Below, one piece after another: positions 11,659 through 21,945 of a stretch of DNA of 62,458 bases. Source of the stretch: Silene noctiflora. Taxonomy: Eukaryota > Streptophyta > Magnoliopsida > Caryophyllales > Caryophyllaceae. The position numbers were made by a program, and so were the translations under genes. The notes beneath the pieces were generated by a model. That model had not been told where the DNA came from. It saw nothing but the letters and a program-made list of their open reading frames with translations, and did no database searches. The stretch lies in assembly GCA_009801015.1 (NCBI GenBank), contig VHZZ01000294.1:160403-222860 (forward strand), read 5' to 3'. Every line of letters starts with the position of its first letter. Position 1 is the first letter of the stretch.

Positions 11659-11901
11659 TGTTTTAATATTATCCAAATCATCATCACAATATTTAGATGT
11701 TACATGTGCTAAATATTTGTCCCGTTAAATTCTTTACGTTTTTTTTATATATAGTTTTTCAGTCATCTCTTTACGTTCAAATATATAAAAGTTATAATTC
11801 ATCTATTTTTTTTTATATATTTATACAATAGACATATGAGCACTAGTCTCATGACAATACAAGATGACACATAAATATAAATATAAATATAAATATAAAT
11901 A

Positions 11902-12109
11902 CTTCCTCCATCCCGATCATTTGTTGTCCTTTTTTATTTTGGGGTGTCTTAATCATTTGTTGTCCTTTCTATTTTAGGATTGCATTTGATGAGTAATTTG
12001 ATCTTTCACCTTCAATTTAGTCCACTTGTCATGTTATAATTGGCCCCCTCCTCTTTCCTTGGTCTTTGTGCCAAAATCAAAGGACAACAAATGGCCGGGA
12101 CGGAGAAAG
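11902..12109. mobile_element. Stowaway-like MITE, family A (copy 1)
   Basis: It starts CTTCCTCCATCCCGATCATT after TA and ends in a degenerate complement GGCCGGGACGGAG. Similar copies lie at 20382-20591 and 61660-61868, sharing CATTTGTTGTCC/GGACAACAAATG subterminal repeats. Confidence 0.6.
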
Positions 12110-12116
12110 TGTAATA

Positions 12117-12207
12117 CTCCCTCCGATCCACAACAATGGTAACATGGACCCACTTTTTGTGAGGAGAAATGTGGGTTCATGTTACCATTGGTGTGGATCG
12201 GAGGGAG
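12117..12207. mobile_element. Stowaway MITE, family B (copy 1), 91 bp
   Basis: It is a near-perfect foldback beginning CTCCCTCCGATCCACA and ending GTGGATCGGAGGGAG, flanked by TA on both sides (12115-12116 and 12208-12209). Two more copies sit at 25015-25115 and 25183-25273. Confidence 0.85.
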
Positions 12208-12367
12208 TATAAGAAAACTATGTCTAGAAGTCTCTATAAACCATTACTATACTTAAATATTTAAACCAAACCCATTTGCTACAAATCTACAAACAAACCA
12301 TTTACATCCTCCAATCCTAGGTGCTACTATTAATCAACATATTCATTCCTACACCCATAATAATTCA

Positions 12368-12377
12368 TATATAAATA
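12368..12377 (+). promoter_or_regulatory. TATA box of the small-protein gene
   Basis: TATATAAATA lies 78 bases upstream of the ATG at 12455. This would put transcription start near 12400 with a leader of about 55 bases. Confidence 0.5.
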
Positions 12378-12454
12378 CACACAATAATCAATAATCCTTA
12401 ATTATTATTATTACTACAAACTAAATTAAAACTACAAAAAAAAAGTGAGCAAAA

Positions 12455-12658
12455 ATGATGCTGGTTTCAATAATGGCAGAGATGTTAGAAGAATATACAG
12501 CAGTAATTAGTAGAGTAATTGAGCATATCTTTAATGATGCTCCTTTACCTCGTCGAGTTCGATTCCTGATCTTGCGAAATTTACCTTTTCCTTCTTTTCC
12601 TCCTCATCCTTCTCTTCTGCCTTCTCCTCCTGCTTTTCTGCCTCTGCCTCGATGCTGA
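12455..12658 (+). CDS. Small conserved-looking plant protein, 67 aa
   Basis: This is a single-exon ORF behind a good TATA box and an A-rich context (AAAAATGATG). The N-terminal half (ISRVIEHIFNDAPLPRRVRF) is amphipathic with a basic patch. It resembles short plant proteins of unknown function that I recall with the pattern AELLEEYTA..RVLEH..APFPRRVRFLIL, but I cannot name a family. The C-terminal third is Pro/Phe-rich low complexity. The stop codon lies at the edge of a duplicated repeat (12657-12866), so the natural C-terminus may have been changed. Function unknown. Confidence 0.6.
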   Translation: MMLVSIMAEMLEEYTAVISRVIEHIFNDAPLPRRVRFLILRNLPFPSFPPHPSLLPSPPAFLPLPRC

Positions 12659-12866
12659 CGGGATTTAAACTCAAGTCATGCGGATGTAATAGCTTCTGAT
12701 TTTACCGGTTAAGCTAGCTGATATGACTGATGTACAGTTTTCCCATTTGTAACTTTTGTTTATTTCGCTGTCGGGTTTAAACTCAAGTCATATTAGCCTG
12801 TAACTTTATCGGTTAAGCTAGCTGATGTGACTGTTGTACAGTTTTTCCCGTTTGTAACTTTTCTTG
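12657..12866 (-). repeat. Duplicated SINE-like sequence, about 100 bp x 2
   Basis: Two direct copies (about 12657-12755 and 12768-12866) share TTTAAACTCAAGTCAT, CGGTTAAGCTAGCTGAT and GTACAGTTTT. On the minus strand each reads like a tRNA-derived SINE head: an A-box-like AGCTAGCTTAACCGGTAA then a B-box-like GAGTTTAAATCCCG. Confidence 0.6.
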
Positions 12867-12908
12867 TTATCAATCATTAGATAATTGTATTTTTAACTTT
12901 AAAGCGTG

Positions 12909-13055
12909 TTGCTTGTGACGGGCAAGTTGAAGACGGATAGTGTTTCTCTCATAATAAGCAAATGGCGCAGCCATGGATACTGTCACTTGCATATTGGAAG
13001 AGGGACATATTCATATTCAGCTTGTGACGGATAATGCCCGTTTTAATGAGAATTT
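12909..13055. mobile_element. MITE of the GACGGATAGTG family
   Basis: It runs from GCTTGTGACGGGCAAG to CCCGTTTTAATGAGAATTTG and contains AGACGGATAGTGT with CTCTCAT arms. It shares ends with the copy at 18728. Confidence 0.5.
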
Positions 13056-13259
13056 GTGTTTTAACTTTTGTTTCTTTCGTCCCTGCTGAAAAATGAAAAT
13101 TTCGAAATTCTTATTTAAATTTTTTGAAATTTTTTTAGAGTTTACCTTAGTGACATTTCTCATTCGCTTTCATTTGAGTTTTTCATTCCGTGTAACTTTA
13201 AATCCTGTTTCCGTCACTGATACCTTGTAACTTGGCAATATTAGTAAAATGAAAGGGAA

Positions 13260-13690
13260 AATGCACATGGTACCCTTCAAGTTTGATATTTTTCCTGAAA
13301 TAACCAATTTTTTGTTCTGGGGGAACTTTAAGAGCTTATAACTTGTGTTTACGAGTTAATAATGTTACGAATTTTTTTTTCAATTGATCATTTTTCACAA
13401 TACTACGAGTTGAAAAAAAAATTGTCGAATTCTGAGCTCGTGACCAAGAGATATGGTCACTCAAAGTTTGTTGGGTCCAAAAAACTTTGACATACAAAAA
13501 ATTCCTAGCCACGGGATCCAAATATGACAATTTTTTTGTTCAAGTCGTAATTCTCATAAAGATAATCGATTTGAAAAAAAATTGTCACTTTCTGAACTCG
13601 TAAACATGAGTTATGACCTCTTAAAGTTTTCCGGAAAAAAAAATAGGTATTTCGGGCAAATTGGCAAACTTCAGGGGTATCGCGTGCATT
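13260..13690. mobile_element. Non-autonomous DNA transposon with long inverted repeats (about 430 bp)
   Basis: The left arm AATGCACATGGTACCC..TTCAAGTTT matches the reverse complement of the right arm AAACTTCAGGGGTATCGCGTG. The match continues through AACTTTAAGAGCTTATAACT and GTTTACGAGTT for about 100 bases. No coding sequence is seen between the arms. Superfamily not assigned. Confidence 0.65.
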
Positions 13691-14416
13691 GCTCGTAAAA
13701 AAAATCGAAATTTAACAGTTGATATTTGAAAATCTGGCAATTCACATTAGCATTAATGCCAAAAAGATTTTATAGAAGTAAAGGTTCAAGTATCATGATC
13801 TATTTAGATTATTTAGACCTTATTTAGAAGCGCGATCGATAAATTATCAAGCTAAATCAAATCCGCGACTTTTTTCTATAACGAGAGAATTCACAGCTGT
13901 TATCTTTTTTTTGTTTTTTTTTTTTACCCGGGCATGTTTTAACCAGCTGAATGAAGATAAATTTGCAGCATATTGTTCAAAAAATGTTATTATGTCTATG
14001 CCAAGAAGTGCAATCAGAGTAATTTTCGACACATCGGTTTCGCAAGGAATGATGTTAGTTTATGTCAACACAAAACAGTCTCTATAATTCCAGGTGCACC
14101 TAATCTTAGAGATAGTTTGTCAAAATTATAATTATGAATTATTATTATCAACTCGAATTAATTAATATTTCAAACAATATCCTTTCAAATAATTCAAATT
14201 ATATGTAAACAAACAAATATTCATTGTCGAAACAAATTGCTCTCTGAAAGCAACCGTCTTATGTCTTACTACAGTTCTTGTTGAAAAAAGAAGCGGTTTC
14301 TCTATTCCATTTTCGTGTCCCACGATGTGTCCACCACGATATGTACACAAACAAATTTTCACAAAGTACACATTGAGGCAGTTCTCTACCCTGCGTATTC
14401 GCTCTAAGTCGGAAAT

Positions 14417-15657
14417 TCATAAACTGTGGTTGTCAAGCGGTGAGGTCCGGAGGGAACTGTCTTCAAGCTTGTGCACGGATAAAATGGATTCTTCCACGGC
14501 ACATTCGGGGGTTGTGTTTTGAGGCCTATCTTCAGTCTCTTCCGAAGTCCCAACAACAGAAGAACTCTTATACTGCTCTAACTGCCATCATAAAACGGTA
14601 ACAGGGACAACGTAATTATCAGTTCTCAGTACTCAGCACAGTTACAGTAGATATGTATTCAACAGTCGACTAATGAAATGCCGACTAGAAAACCATACCT
14701 GTCTAGAAGTCTCTTGATGGGCAGCCATAAGTTCATCGTACTTGGATTGCAGTTCTGACATATCGGCTTGAAGTTTCTCATACTCAGCCAAGCTGGGACC
14801 GCCCAGTTTTTGTTGTACAAATCTGTAAAGTTGAGTTATAAGCATTTCTGATCGAGGCTCATTCACATAGAAACCGAACTTTTTATCTGAGAACATGTGT
14901 TAGACGGTTTAAGCATTCTCGATGGGTGGCTAGTGTAACTGTGCTAAACACAAACTTAAAGCAATTTCGAAATCAATATAGTGCTACAGAGTACAGACTA
15001 GGCACCTAAGGGCTAAGACTTTGGCATATGACGGGATAAGACTCATTGAACTCTCTATGCTTCTCGAGTTCTTGCATCATTTAGTAATATCCATGCATAT
15101 TAAAAACGTAACTTTCATTATAAGTCATCCAAAAACAGCCACACTCTCTAAAAATACTCGGGTAAGGCTGCACTCCGATCCCTTATTACCCCTCCACATG
15201 CAGGACCATTGAGCCCGCTGTTGACAAACTCGAAACATCACTTACATCTTATAGAATACACTCACTCCAATTATTTGTAGTTGTGGAATTTATCCTTTTT
15301 GAAGGACGGCATTTTCTTTGAAAATAAAGACAGGCAATTCAATACTGGCAGCATTTTCCTTAGGCCATAAGCCCATAACGAGTGAAAAGCCGTGGACTAC
15401 TGGACTAGTTTATGAGACTTACTCGACAGCTGAGGCTGGCTTGTGATTTTGCTCATACAATGCAACAAGAACTACAAAAGCAACGGCACAGGAGGTTATC
15501 ATAACAGATTACTGAAGAACATCAGAGTCGTTTTCACTTCGGAAGGATCATATATTAGCAATGAATAACCTTTAGTTAAAGCATCCACAACCCCGCTTGA
15601 CTCTAAGTACCTCCTGAAAGCTTCCTTTTTAGCTTCTTTCTCCTGAAAAAATAGCAT
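14417..15657 (-). CDS. MYCBP (c-Myc-binding protein)-like, short coiled-coil protein
   Basis: Minus-strand exons are 15570-15642 (or to 15657), 15423-15471, 14699-14822 and 14417-14581, all with GT/AG introns and matching phases. The protein reads EKEAKKEAFRRYLESSG, VLVALYEQNHKPASAVE and FVQQKLGGPSLAEYEKLQ, then a heptad-rich tail. This is the MYCBP/AMY-1 family, which in animals binds Myc and AKAP proteins. Its role in plants is not known to me. The start is unsure. An in-frame ATG at 15657 read through the acceptor gives MLFFQ before EKEAKK (141 aa). Alternatively a tiny first exon at 17449-17454 (ATGATG before GTCAGT) would give 138 aa and an 1.8-kb first intron. The last exon adds about 54 acidic/Ser-rich residues beyond the core. 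Confidence 0.88.
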
Positions 15658-17600
15658 ATTGGGATGTGCTCAAGTATAAGTTAGCCAGCCTACCGCTTGC
15701 AAATGAAGCTCGAGTACGTGGGTTACAAGTAAACTGATTAGAGAAAAATCACTTGGTCCGAAAGTTGGATAGCTAAAGAACTATACTCCGTAGCATCCAT
15801 TTTGATGACTACTGACTTAAACCAGGAAAAATTGAGGACTCAATGGACATGATTATCCAAGGAACCATGAGATGCCACCAAGAACAATAATTATCACTAC
15901 TAGTATGGGTACCTCATGCGCACAAACATGATCAATGTCATTGCAAAGCTTACATTCAAAAGCTCGGGATTTTATCCTCCCCGACTGCAAACCAAGAGAT
16001 GCCACCAAGAAATCAACAATGAAACAAACCAATTCTTCGGAATCTCGATCAACAATTTTGCACATCACTAGAGTTTCTACGGGGGCAATTGACAACTTTA
16101 GAAAAAAAATATACAAGGGCGAATGTTAATGTGAATACTATACTAAAATAGGGCTTACTAGGACGGGATTTTATCTAATGTTGAGAAAAACACGTCTATG
16201 CTCAAAGATCTAACTCATACTTGGGTATGTTTTCTGCTTTCTTCATACCAACCTATAGGTTGTAGGCTTGTAGCACTACAAGACGTGAACTTTCTTATAG
16301 GCGCGCATACATTGACAAGCCATAAGCACATTGGATATTGACATAATCACGTATATATGATCTCATTCAAAACCTAATTCCAATTTTATTTCCCCTTTCC
16401 CTAAACATGATCAAGCTCATGCACACATACCATGTTATTAAATCTAGATTTGAGACTTGATACGGAACCAAACTTTCTACAATAAATGTGGCCAATACCG
16501 CCTCAAAATGCCGTCACAGTAACATTCTAAATTCTGGCATCTTGGCCACGATTCACTTTCTTAGAAAATTCAGAAACAAATTCTAAACGCCGAATTATAC
16601 ATAAGAGAAGACAAACCCTTTCACCCTATATGTAAATGAGGAGCAGACGACTACTTAGAGTCTAAGACTAGTCTCCCATTTGATTCTAAATTCCTACTAG
16701 CACATTCTACCATGTATCTCTAAAGAGTGGATACATTGAATACAACAACATACCCCGGTGCTTCAATGGCTCTCCTAAATTGAGGGGAAGGAGAGGGGTC
16801 GGATGTACACACCCTACCCCACTATTAGCAACACAGAAAGTCTGTTTCCGAATAACCCAAGATGAAAGTAGGTACATTGATTAAAACCCAAAATGCAATA
16901 AGATCAGTAATTTAGTATCTTCTAAATCTCAATTTAAAACTGAGAATTCATGAACATTAACATGAATACATGATTATGTTCTAAAATCATACAAAATCAA
17001 AGCTTATAGCATTCAGTTGGTCTTGCTTAAGACCGTCTTAACTTAGACCTCTCACAAGTCACAACCCCTTTTATTTCCACCTCTATTTTAATCGGGTGTG
17101 AGAGCCGTCTTAAGTAATGGTGTATAGCATTCTGAGTACTACTTCATTTCATCAAAGAAATCAGCTTTATAAACAATCTCCTACAAATTAACCAATTTGG
17201 GCATTTGGGTATCTGGGCACTAAATCATTACACAAAAATTAATCAAATTTAAACACATTATACAACAATAACATCATGAACTACCAAAAAGATATCAACT
17301 TTTTGCAAAATTACTAACTAAATTAAATTGGGTATCTTTGAAAGTTATACTAGATTCACAATAAATATACAAAATGCATAAAATGATGATATAAATCACA
17401 TAAAATTAAAATGCAGATGAAATAATGTGAGATCTAAGTAAAACTGACCATCATTCTATTCTATGATAATTCAATGCAGTGTACAAATGATGAGTGAAAT
17501 GTGAATAGTGTGAGTGTATGACTTATGTTTAATGTAATTGAAGTGGCAAGATGAATAATGGAGGGAGAGTACTTACTTGGTCAATTAAAGTCAACACTTC
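15658..17600. other. Long intron or upstream region of the MYCBP-like gene
   Basis: No recognised gene. A minus-strand 87-codon frame (15853-16116) contains CKLCNDIDHVCAHE but has no family match and may be chance. MITE remnants of the CCGTCTTAA type lie at about 17025-17120. The gene's leader may start near 17,550. Confidence 0.4.
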
Positions 17601-17944
17601 ACCGTATCCTCGGTAAGTCTTTCTTAAAACCGTCTAAATTGATAAACCGATTAGTCATTACTCATTACTAATGTTTTCACGATTAAAACCGTCTTATGAT
17701 ATGCACCTCCTCATAGTTATCAGATTGTCAACCGTTTTAAGGAAGATTAGCTGTTTTTGCTAGGGTATGTGGTATGTACTCTTTTCGTTCAATCAGTTAT
17801 TTACTAACATGATTTGGTAAAAGGATCAACGAAATGCTAAAAAATTCACGGTGAAAAGAGGTTCTTCTGTATTTGTTGGGTACTTGAAGTTGTTCGATTG
17901 GGAATGTTTTTCTTTTTTTATGTAAAGGTAGCTACAAGCTGGTT

Positions 17945-18032
17945 TGACAGATCTAATTCTTAACAGGGTTTGAACCCTGATTATGAGTACAACACTCGTG
18001 AAGTTACCAATTAAACTAGTTGACATCTGCTG
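17945..18032 (-). mobile_element. tRNA-derived SINE-like head
   Basis: On the minus strand AACTAGTTTAATTGGTAAC (A-box-like) is followed by CAGGGTTCAAACCCTG (B box within a perfect T-stem-like palindrome). Spacing is about 45 bases. No tail was resolved. Confidence 0.5.
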
Positions 18033-18088
18033 CTCGAGTAGTGGTGTTGGAGGTAGTAACTAACCAGTAATTATTAGGAGCTAAAAAA

Positions 18089-18473
18089 TGCGGCTCTAAT
18101 AGTATTCTTGTTGCAGAAGCTCTTGCTTTAAAAGAAGGTATTTTAGCAGCTAAATACTTAGGAATCTCAAAGTTAATTATAAACCGGGATAATCTATGTG
18201 TTATCAACTCAATCCGTAGTACTAGGCAAAATTCCTTGGGAAATATCTAGTATCATCAAGGATGTAAAATTGGATCTTCAGTTTTTCGATGAAGTGATAA
18301 TTAAACATTGTTTTCGTGAACCCAACAAAGTTGCCAACTTTATGGCTTCTATTAGACATTCTTGTCCAACTCTTTCGAGGTGGTTTGAAAGTCGGTGGCT
18401 TCAACTTACCTTTATCATTCGAAAGGATGAGATAGGTTGGTCCTACCTTATGAGATCAATCTAGTTTTATTAC

Positions 18474-18506
<33 letters not shown>
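18089..18506 (+). pseudogene. LINE-type RNase H-like fragment, frameshifted, with poly-A
   Basis: Reads SNSILVAEALALKEGILA, then INRDNLCVINSIRSTR, then after a one-base shift IPWEISSIIKDV and KHCFREPNKVANFMAS. This is the RNase H-like domain typical of the 3' end of plant LINEs and related domesticated genes. An extra A near 18227-18231 breaks the frame. A stop at 18462-18464 is followed by a run of 30 A (18477-18506), as expected for a retrotransposed 3' end. Confidence 0.8.
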
Positions 18507-18508
<2 letters not shown>

Positions 18509-18727
18509 TGGGGATCGATATTGGGTGGCATAGCTTGTTGAGTACAAAACAAAGAGGAGTAAAGTAGACGTTTTATATGTAAAACCATTTTTAAAATAAA
18601 AATAAATAAATAACTAAAACAACGTAAAATTTAACAGGTAAATAATTGACCGGAAATAATAAGGTAAACATCAATCCATCTCCACTATGCAATACAAGCA
18701 AGACTTTCGAACAAAGTTCCACATTCA

Positions 18728-19082
18728 TTGTTGACAAATTCTCATTGAAGACGGGTAATATCCGTCACAAGCTGAAGAGGATAATGTCCCTCTCGTAATA
18801 TGCAAGTGATACTATTCATGGAGTGCTCCATTTCTTCCGACTTGTCCTCTCACTTGCCTTATTGTGAGAGAAACACTATTCGTCTTCACCTTGTGACGGA
18901 TAGTGAAGACGGATAATGTCTGTCACAAGCAAAACGCTTTGTTTATTGTTACCTTGATGGACTCTATAAATTGCATACATGCTAAGCATGACACATTGTC
19001 ATATTAGCTTGTGACGGATAGTGAAGACAGATAGTGTCCCTCTCACGCTTTGTTTATTGTTACCTTGACGGATAGTGTATGT
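18728..19082. mobile_element. MITE cluster, GACGGATAGTG family, abutting a PGIP fragment
   Basis: It begins ACAAATTCTCATTGAAGACG and contains repeated CTTGTGACGGATAGTGAAGA and CCCTCTCA blocks. It includes two partial copies of TTTGTTTATTGTTACCTTGA at about 18940 and 19047, suggesting a local duplication. It ends exactly where PGIP homology starts. Confidence 0.6.
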
Positions 19083-19430
19083 CACCAACTTACCGGCTCA
19101 ATTGTAGATACCTTCGGCTCATTAACAGATTCAATTACCCTACTCTTGCACGGTAACAACCTAACGGGCCCATTACCAAAGTCTCTAGGCCAACTTAACC
19201 CACAATGGTTAGATCTCTCCAACAATGGGTTCACCGGAGACGCCTCGCTTTTATTCGCTTTTATTAACAATAACCGATTCGAGTTCAATTTATCAAATGT
19301 TATCCTACCCAATTCTATGACCATGTATTATAGGCATGCCTTTTTAAATATAAGTCAAAATAATATTTATGGTATATTGCCTCAAGATTTGGGTAAGGTA
19401 ATGTTTGTTGATGTAACTTATAATCAATTT
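19083..19430 (+). pseudogene. Truncated PGIP fragment
   Basis: Encodes QLTGSIVDTFGSLTDSI, NNLTGPLPKSLGQLNPQWL, NLSNVILP and LNISQNNIYGILPQDLG. These align with the last LRRs of the two intact PGIPs downstream. Signal peptide, N-terminal Cys domain and most LRRs are missing, and so is the C-terminal Cys cap: homology stops at VDVTYNQF, next to another MITE remnant (about 19437-19490). An internal deletion of about ten codons lies after the GDAS motif. It is a dead relic of a third cluster member. Confidence 0.85.
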
Positions 19431-20693
19431 TACAGAAAGTCTTGCTTAAGACGTTTAAGATAGATAGTGGTCCTCTCACACAAATAGGTGTTCTATCTAG
19501 GGCTGTCAATGATAAGAGTCGGCTCGTTGAGCCCTCAGAATCGGCTCGGTGAAAACTCGGCTCGTGCTCGGTCAAAATGAGCTCAAGCTTGGCTAAATAC
19601 GAGCTCATCTCTTAACATGAGATTGAAGCGAGGTGCAATTTCAGAAATAAACCAACAAAACGACACATTTTTCTTCTGGGCGATTGAAACAACGGTTTAA
19701 GTAACTGAGTTTATTGTGTTGAATGCTTAATTGTTGCTTACCTCATCTCTTAACCTGAGATTGAAGCGAGTGCAATTTCAGATCTCAACAACAAGAAAAT
19801 ACAGCAAACTTCTAGATCAACCGTCATCGAATTAAAACAATTTTATAACATAATTTTCATATCCTAAATCAATACTTAATTACATAAATCATATACTAAT
19901 CTCCTTACTATTAAAGTCAAGTCATTTAAAGGTTTTTTATCGGTTCCCTGATTTAAGAATTTTTTTTTTTCATTTTTTAAAGTTGGCCCCACCACAAACT
20001 TGCCTTAGATTATTTAACATCTTTTCATTTCTGAATATGACGTCTAATTATCGTACTAACTAACATATTTTGTATGTTATCTAAAAGTCAACCCGTGCAT
20101 TTTTTTGAACGGGATTAAAATTACTGAAAGTCAAAGTCAAGAAAATACAAAACTCATACTTATCACCATTCCAATGCATGTTGCTTTCGGAGTAGATTAC
20201 GGACCCACTATACCCATGGATTATGCCTTCAACCATCAAGTAATGCTAGAGTTGACAAATTTCAAAAGACAGTCATGAACGTTATCCGGTAATATCGAGT
20301 TTCAGTATCATCTTTTTAAATACTTCAATTACAAATACTTTTAAAATAACTCATTTTAGTAATTTTTATATGGGATATACTTCCTCCGTCTCGATTATTT
20401 GTTTGCCTATTATATTCCATTTTGAGGTGTCTCGATCAATTGTTTGTCTTTCTATTTTAGGAATGTCTTTAATGAGCAATTTGATCATCTACGCCCAATT
20501 TAGTCCACTTGTTACCTAATAATTGTCTCCTCCCCTTTTCTTCATCTTTGCGTCAAAACTAAAGGCAAACAAATAATCGGGAAAAAAAAAGTACATAAGA
20601 AATCCTGACTCCACCTGGTGACACCAACTTACGTTCCTTTTTAAAATCTAGCTTTGAACCGGAGTTAAAAACTTTATTTTTGAAATAATTCTC
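19431..20693. other. Repeat-rich spacer in the PGIP cluster
   Basis: Holds a MITE remnant (19437-19490), a CGGCTCG-rich degenerate block (19500-19615), a duplicated segment containing GAGATTGAAGCGAG (about 19618 and 19750), a Helitron-like end near 20092-20113 (CCCGT..ACGGG stem) and the Stowaway-like copy at 20382. No gene. Confidence 0.5.
20382..20591. mobile_element. Stowaway-like MITE, family A (copy 2)
   Basis: Begins CTTCCTCCGTCTCGATTATT after TA. Shares the internal ATTTTGAGGTGTCTCGATCA and AATTTAGTCCACTTGTTA blocks with the copies at 11902 and 61660. It lies about 100 bp upstream of the first PGIP promoter. Confidence 0.6.
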
Positions 20694-20702
20694 TATATAA
20701 AA
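20694..20702 (+). promoter_or_regulatory. TATA box of PGIP gene 1
   Basis: TATATAAAA lies 40 bases before the ATG at 20734. The leader would be only about 10 bases if this box sets the start. Confidence 0.45.
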
Positions 20703-20733
20703 TAGATTGTAAACTCTCATTCATTCATTAACA

Positions 20734-21945
20734 ATGAATCAACTCAAATTAAAAAAATCCCAAATCATTTTCTCATTCCTTGTATTCTTAAACCTCATCA
20801 TTTACACACAACAATGCAATCAAAGGGACAAAATTGCCTTACTCAAAATCAAGAAACAATTTGGCAATCCCTCATGGACAAACTCATGGAACACAACCTC
20901 AAATTGTTGCAAATCATGGTCCAACAAGGTCGTCACGATAAGTTGTGACGACCGGGACCATGTCATTGAGCTCACAATCGTTAAAGCAAACGACGTCACC
21001 ACAAAATTCCCGAGAGCCATAGGTGATCTTGCTTCTCTTGAGATTCTAACGATAGATCAGACACCTGGAATCCACGGCCCAATCCACGCCTTGACTATTT
21101 GCAAGCTCGTAAATTTGTCATCGCTTGCATTGGGGTCCACTAACCTTAGTGGACGGATCCCGAGATGCTTAGGTGGACTCAAGGAATTGATGCATATCGG
21201 TCTAACGGACTCGAGTTTTACCGGGCCGATTCCACCATCATTGGCCCAACTACCAAAACTCGGGTCGATTTACTTGAAATCGAACAAACTTTGGGGTCCG
21301 ATCCCCAATTTCCACATTACCGAACTATCCTTCATTAATATTGCTTACAACAATCTAACCGGTCCGATTCCGGTGTCACTTGGACAATTATCCAAACTAA
21401 GTGTACTTGAACTATCACATAACCAGCTCACCGGTCCACTCCTACCGTCTCTCGGACAATTGTCGAGCCTATACTGGCTCGACTTGTCCAATAATCAATT
21501 CACCGGTTCAATCCCAGATAAATTCAGCTCTATTAAAGATTCGAGTTACCTTCAATTACAAAACAACAAATTGACCGGCCCAATTCCTAAGTCACTAGGG
21601 CGACTTAATCTAGACTGGGTCGATCTTTCTGGCAATCGATTAATTGGAGACGCCTCATTTTTATTCGGAAAAAATAAATCATTTACAGAACGAATTATTT
21701 TAAATAACAATTTATTTAAATTTAATTTCTCAAATGTAGCTCTACCTCCACATTTGTTCATTTTAAACATAAGTCACAACAAAATATACGGGTCACTACC
21801 CAAGGAGGTTGCTAACATGTCGACGTTCGATGCGAGTTATAATCGGCTCTGTGGCACGATTCCGAGCGGGTGTGAGCAATTCGGAGCCGTGGCGTTTGCA
21901 CATAATAAGTGTCTTTGTGGTTCACCATTGCCTGCTTGCAAATAG
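20734..21945 (+). CDS. Polygalacturonase-inhibiting protein (PGIP), long form, copy 1
   Basis: Intronless, 403 aa. PGIPs are secreted leucine-rich-repeat proteins of the cell wall that bind and inhibit fungal endopolygalacturonases. Seen: a hydrophobic signal peptide (about 1-26), an N-terminal cap with CNQRDKIALLKIKKQFGNP, SW and the CC pair, then about twelve extracellular-type LRRs (LxxLxLxxNxLTGPIPxSL), and the C-terminal cap with RLCGTIPSGC and KCLCGSPLPACK. Typical PGIPs have ten LRRs and about 330 aa, so this one has two to three extra repeats. It sits in tandem with the copy at 22419 and a relic at 19083. Whether it still inhibits polygalacturonase cannot be told from the sequence. 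An LRR receptor fragment is unlikely because both caps are intact and there is no membrane segment. Confidence 0.92.
   Translation: MNQLKLKKSQIIFSFLVFLNLIIYTQQCNQRDKIALLKIKKQFGNPSWTNSWNTTSNCCKSWSNKVVTISCDDRDHVIELTIVKANDVTTKFPRAIGDLASLEILTIDQTPGIHGPIHALTICKLVNLSSLALGSTNLSGRIPRCLGGLKELMHIGLTDSSFTGPIPPSLAQLPKLGSIYLKSNKLWGPIPNFHITELSFINIAYNNLTGPIPVSLGQLSKLSVLELSHNQLTGPLLPSLGQLSSLYWLDLSNNQFTGSIPDKFSSIKDSSYLQLQNNKLTGPIPKSLGRLNLDWVDLSGNRLIGDASFLFGKNKSFTERIILNNNLFKFNFSNVALPPHLFILNISHNKIYGSLPKEVANMSTFDASYNRLCGTIPSGCEQFGAVAFAHNKCLCGSPLPACK

Larger units (their letters stand above)
10709..12367. other. Intergenic region with three MITEs
   Basis: No gene is recognised. 10709-11370 is probably 3'UTR plus unique sequence. 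The rest is mostly the MITEs at 11371, 11902 and 12117, with an ATAAAT simple repeat at about 11871-11899. Confidence 0.6.

Noticed and set aside
18198..18464. 88-codon frame as an independent gene
   Set aside because: It is the second half of a frameshifted LINE-type RNase H domain ending in a poly-A run.
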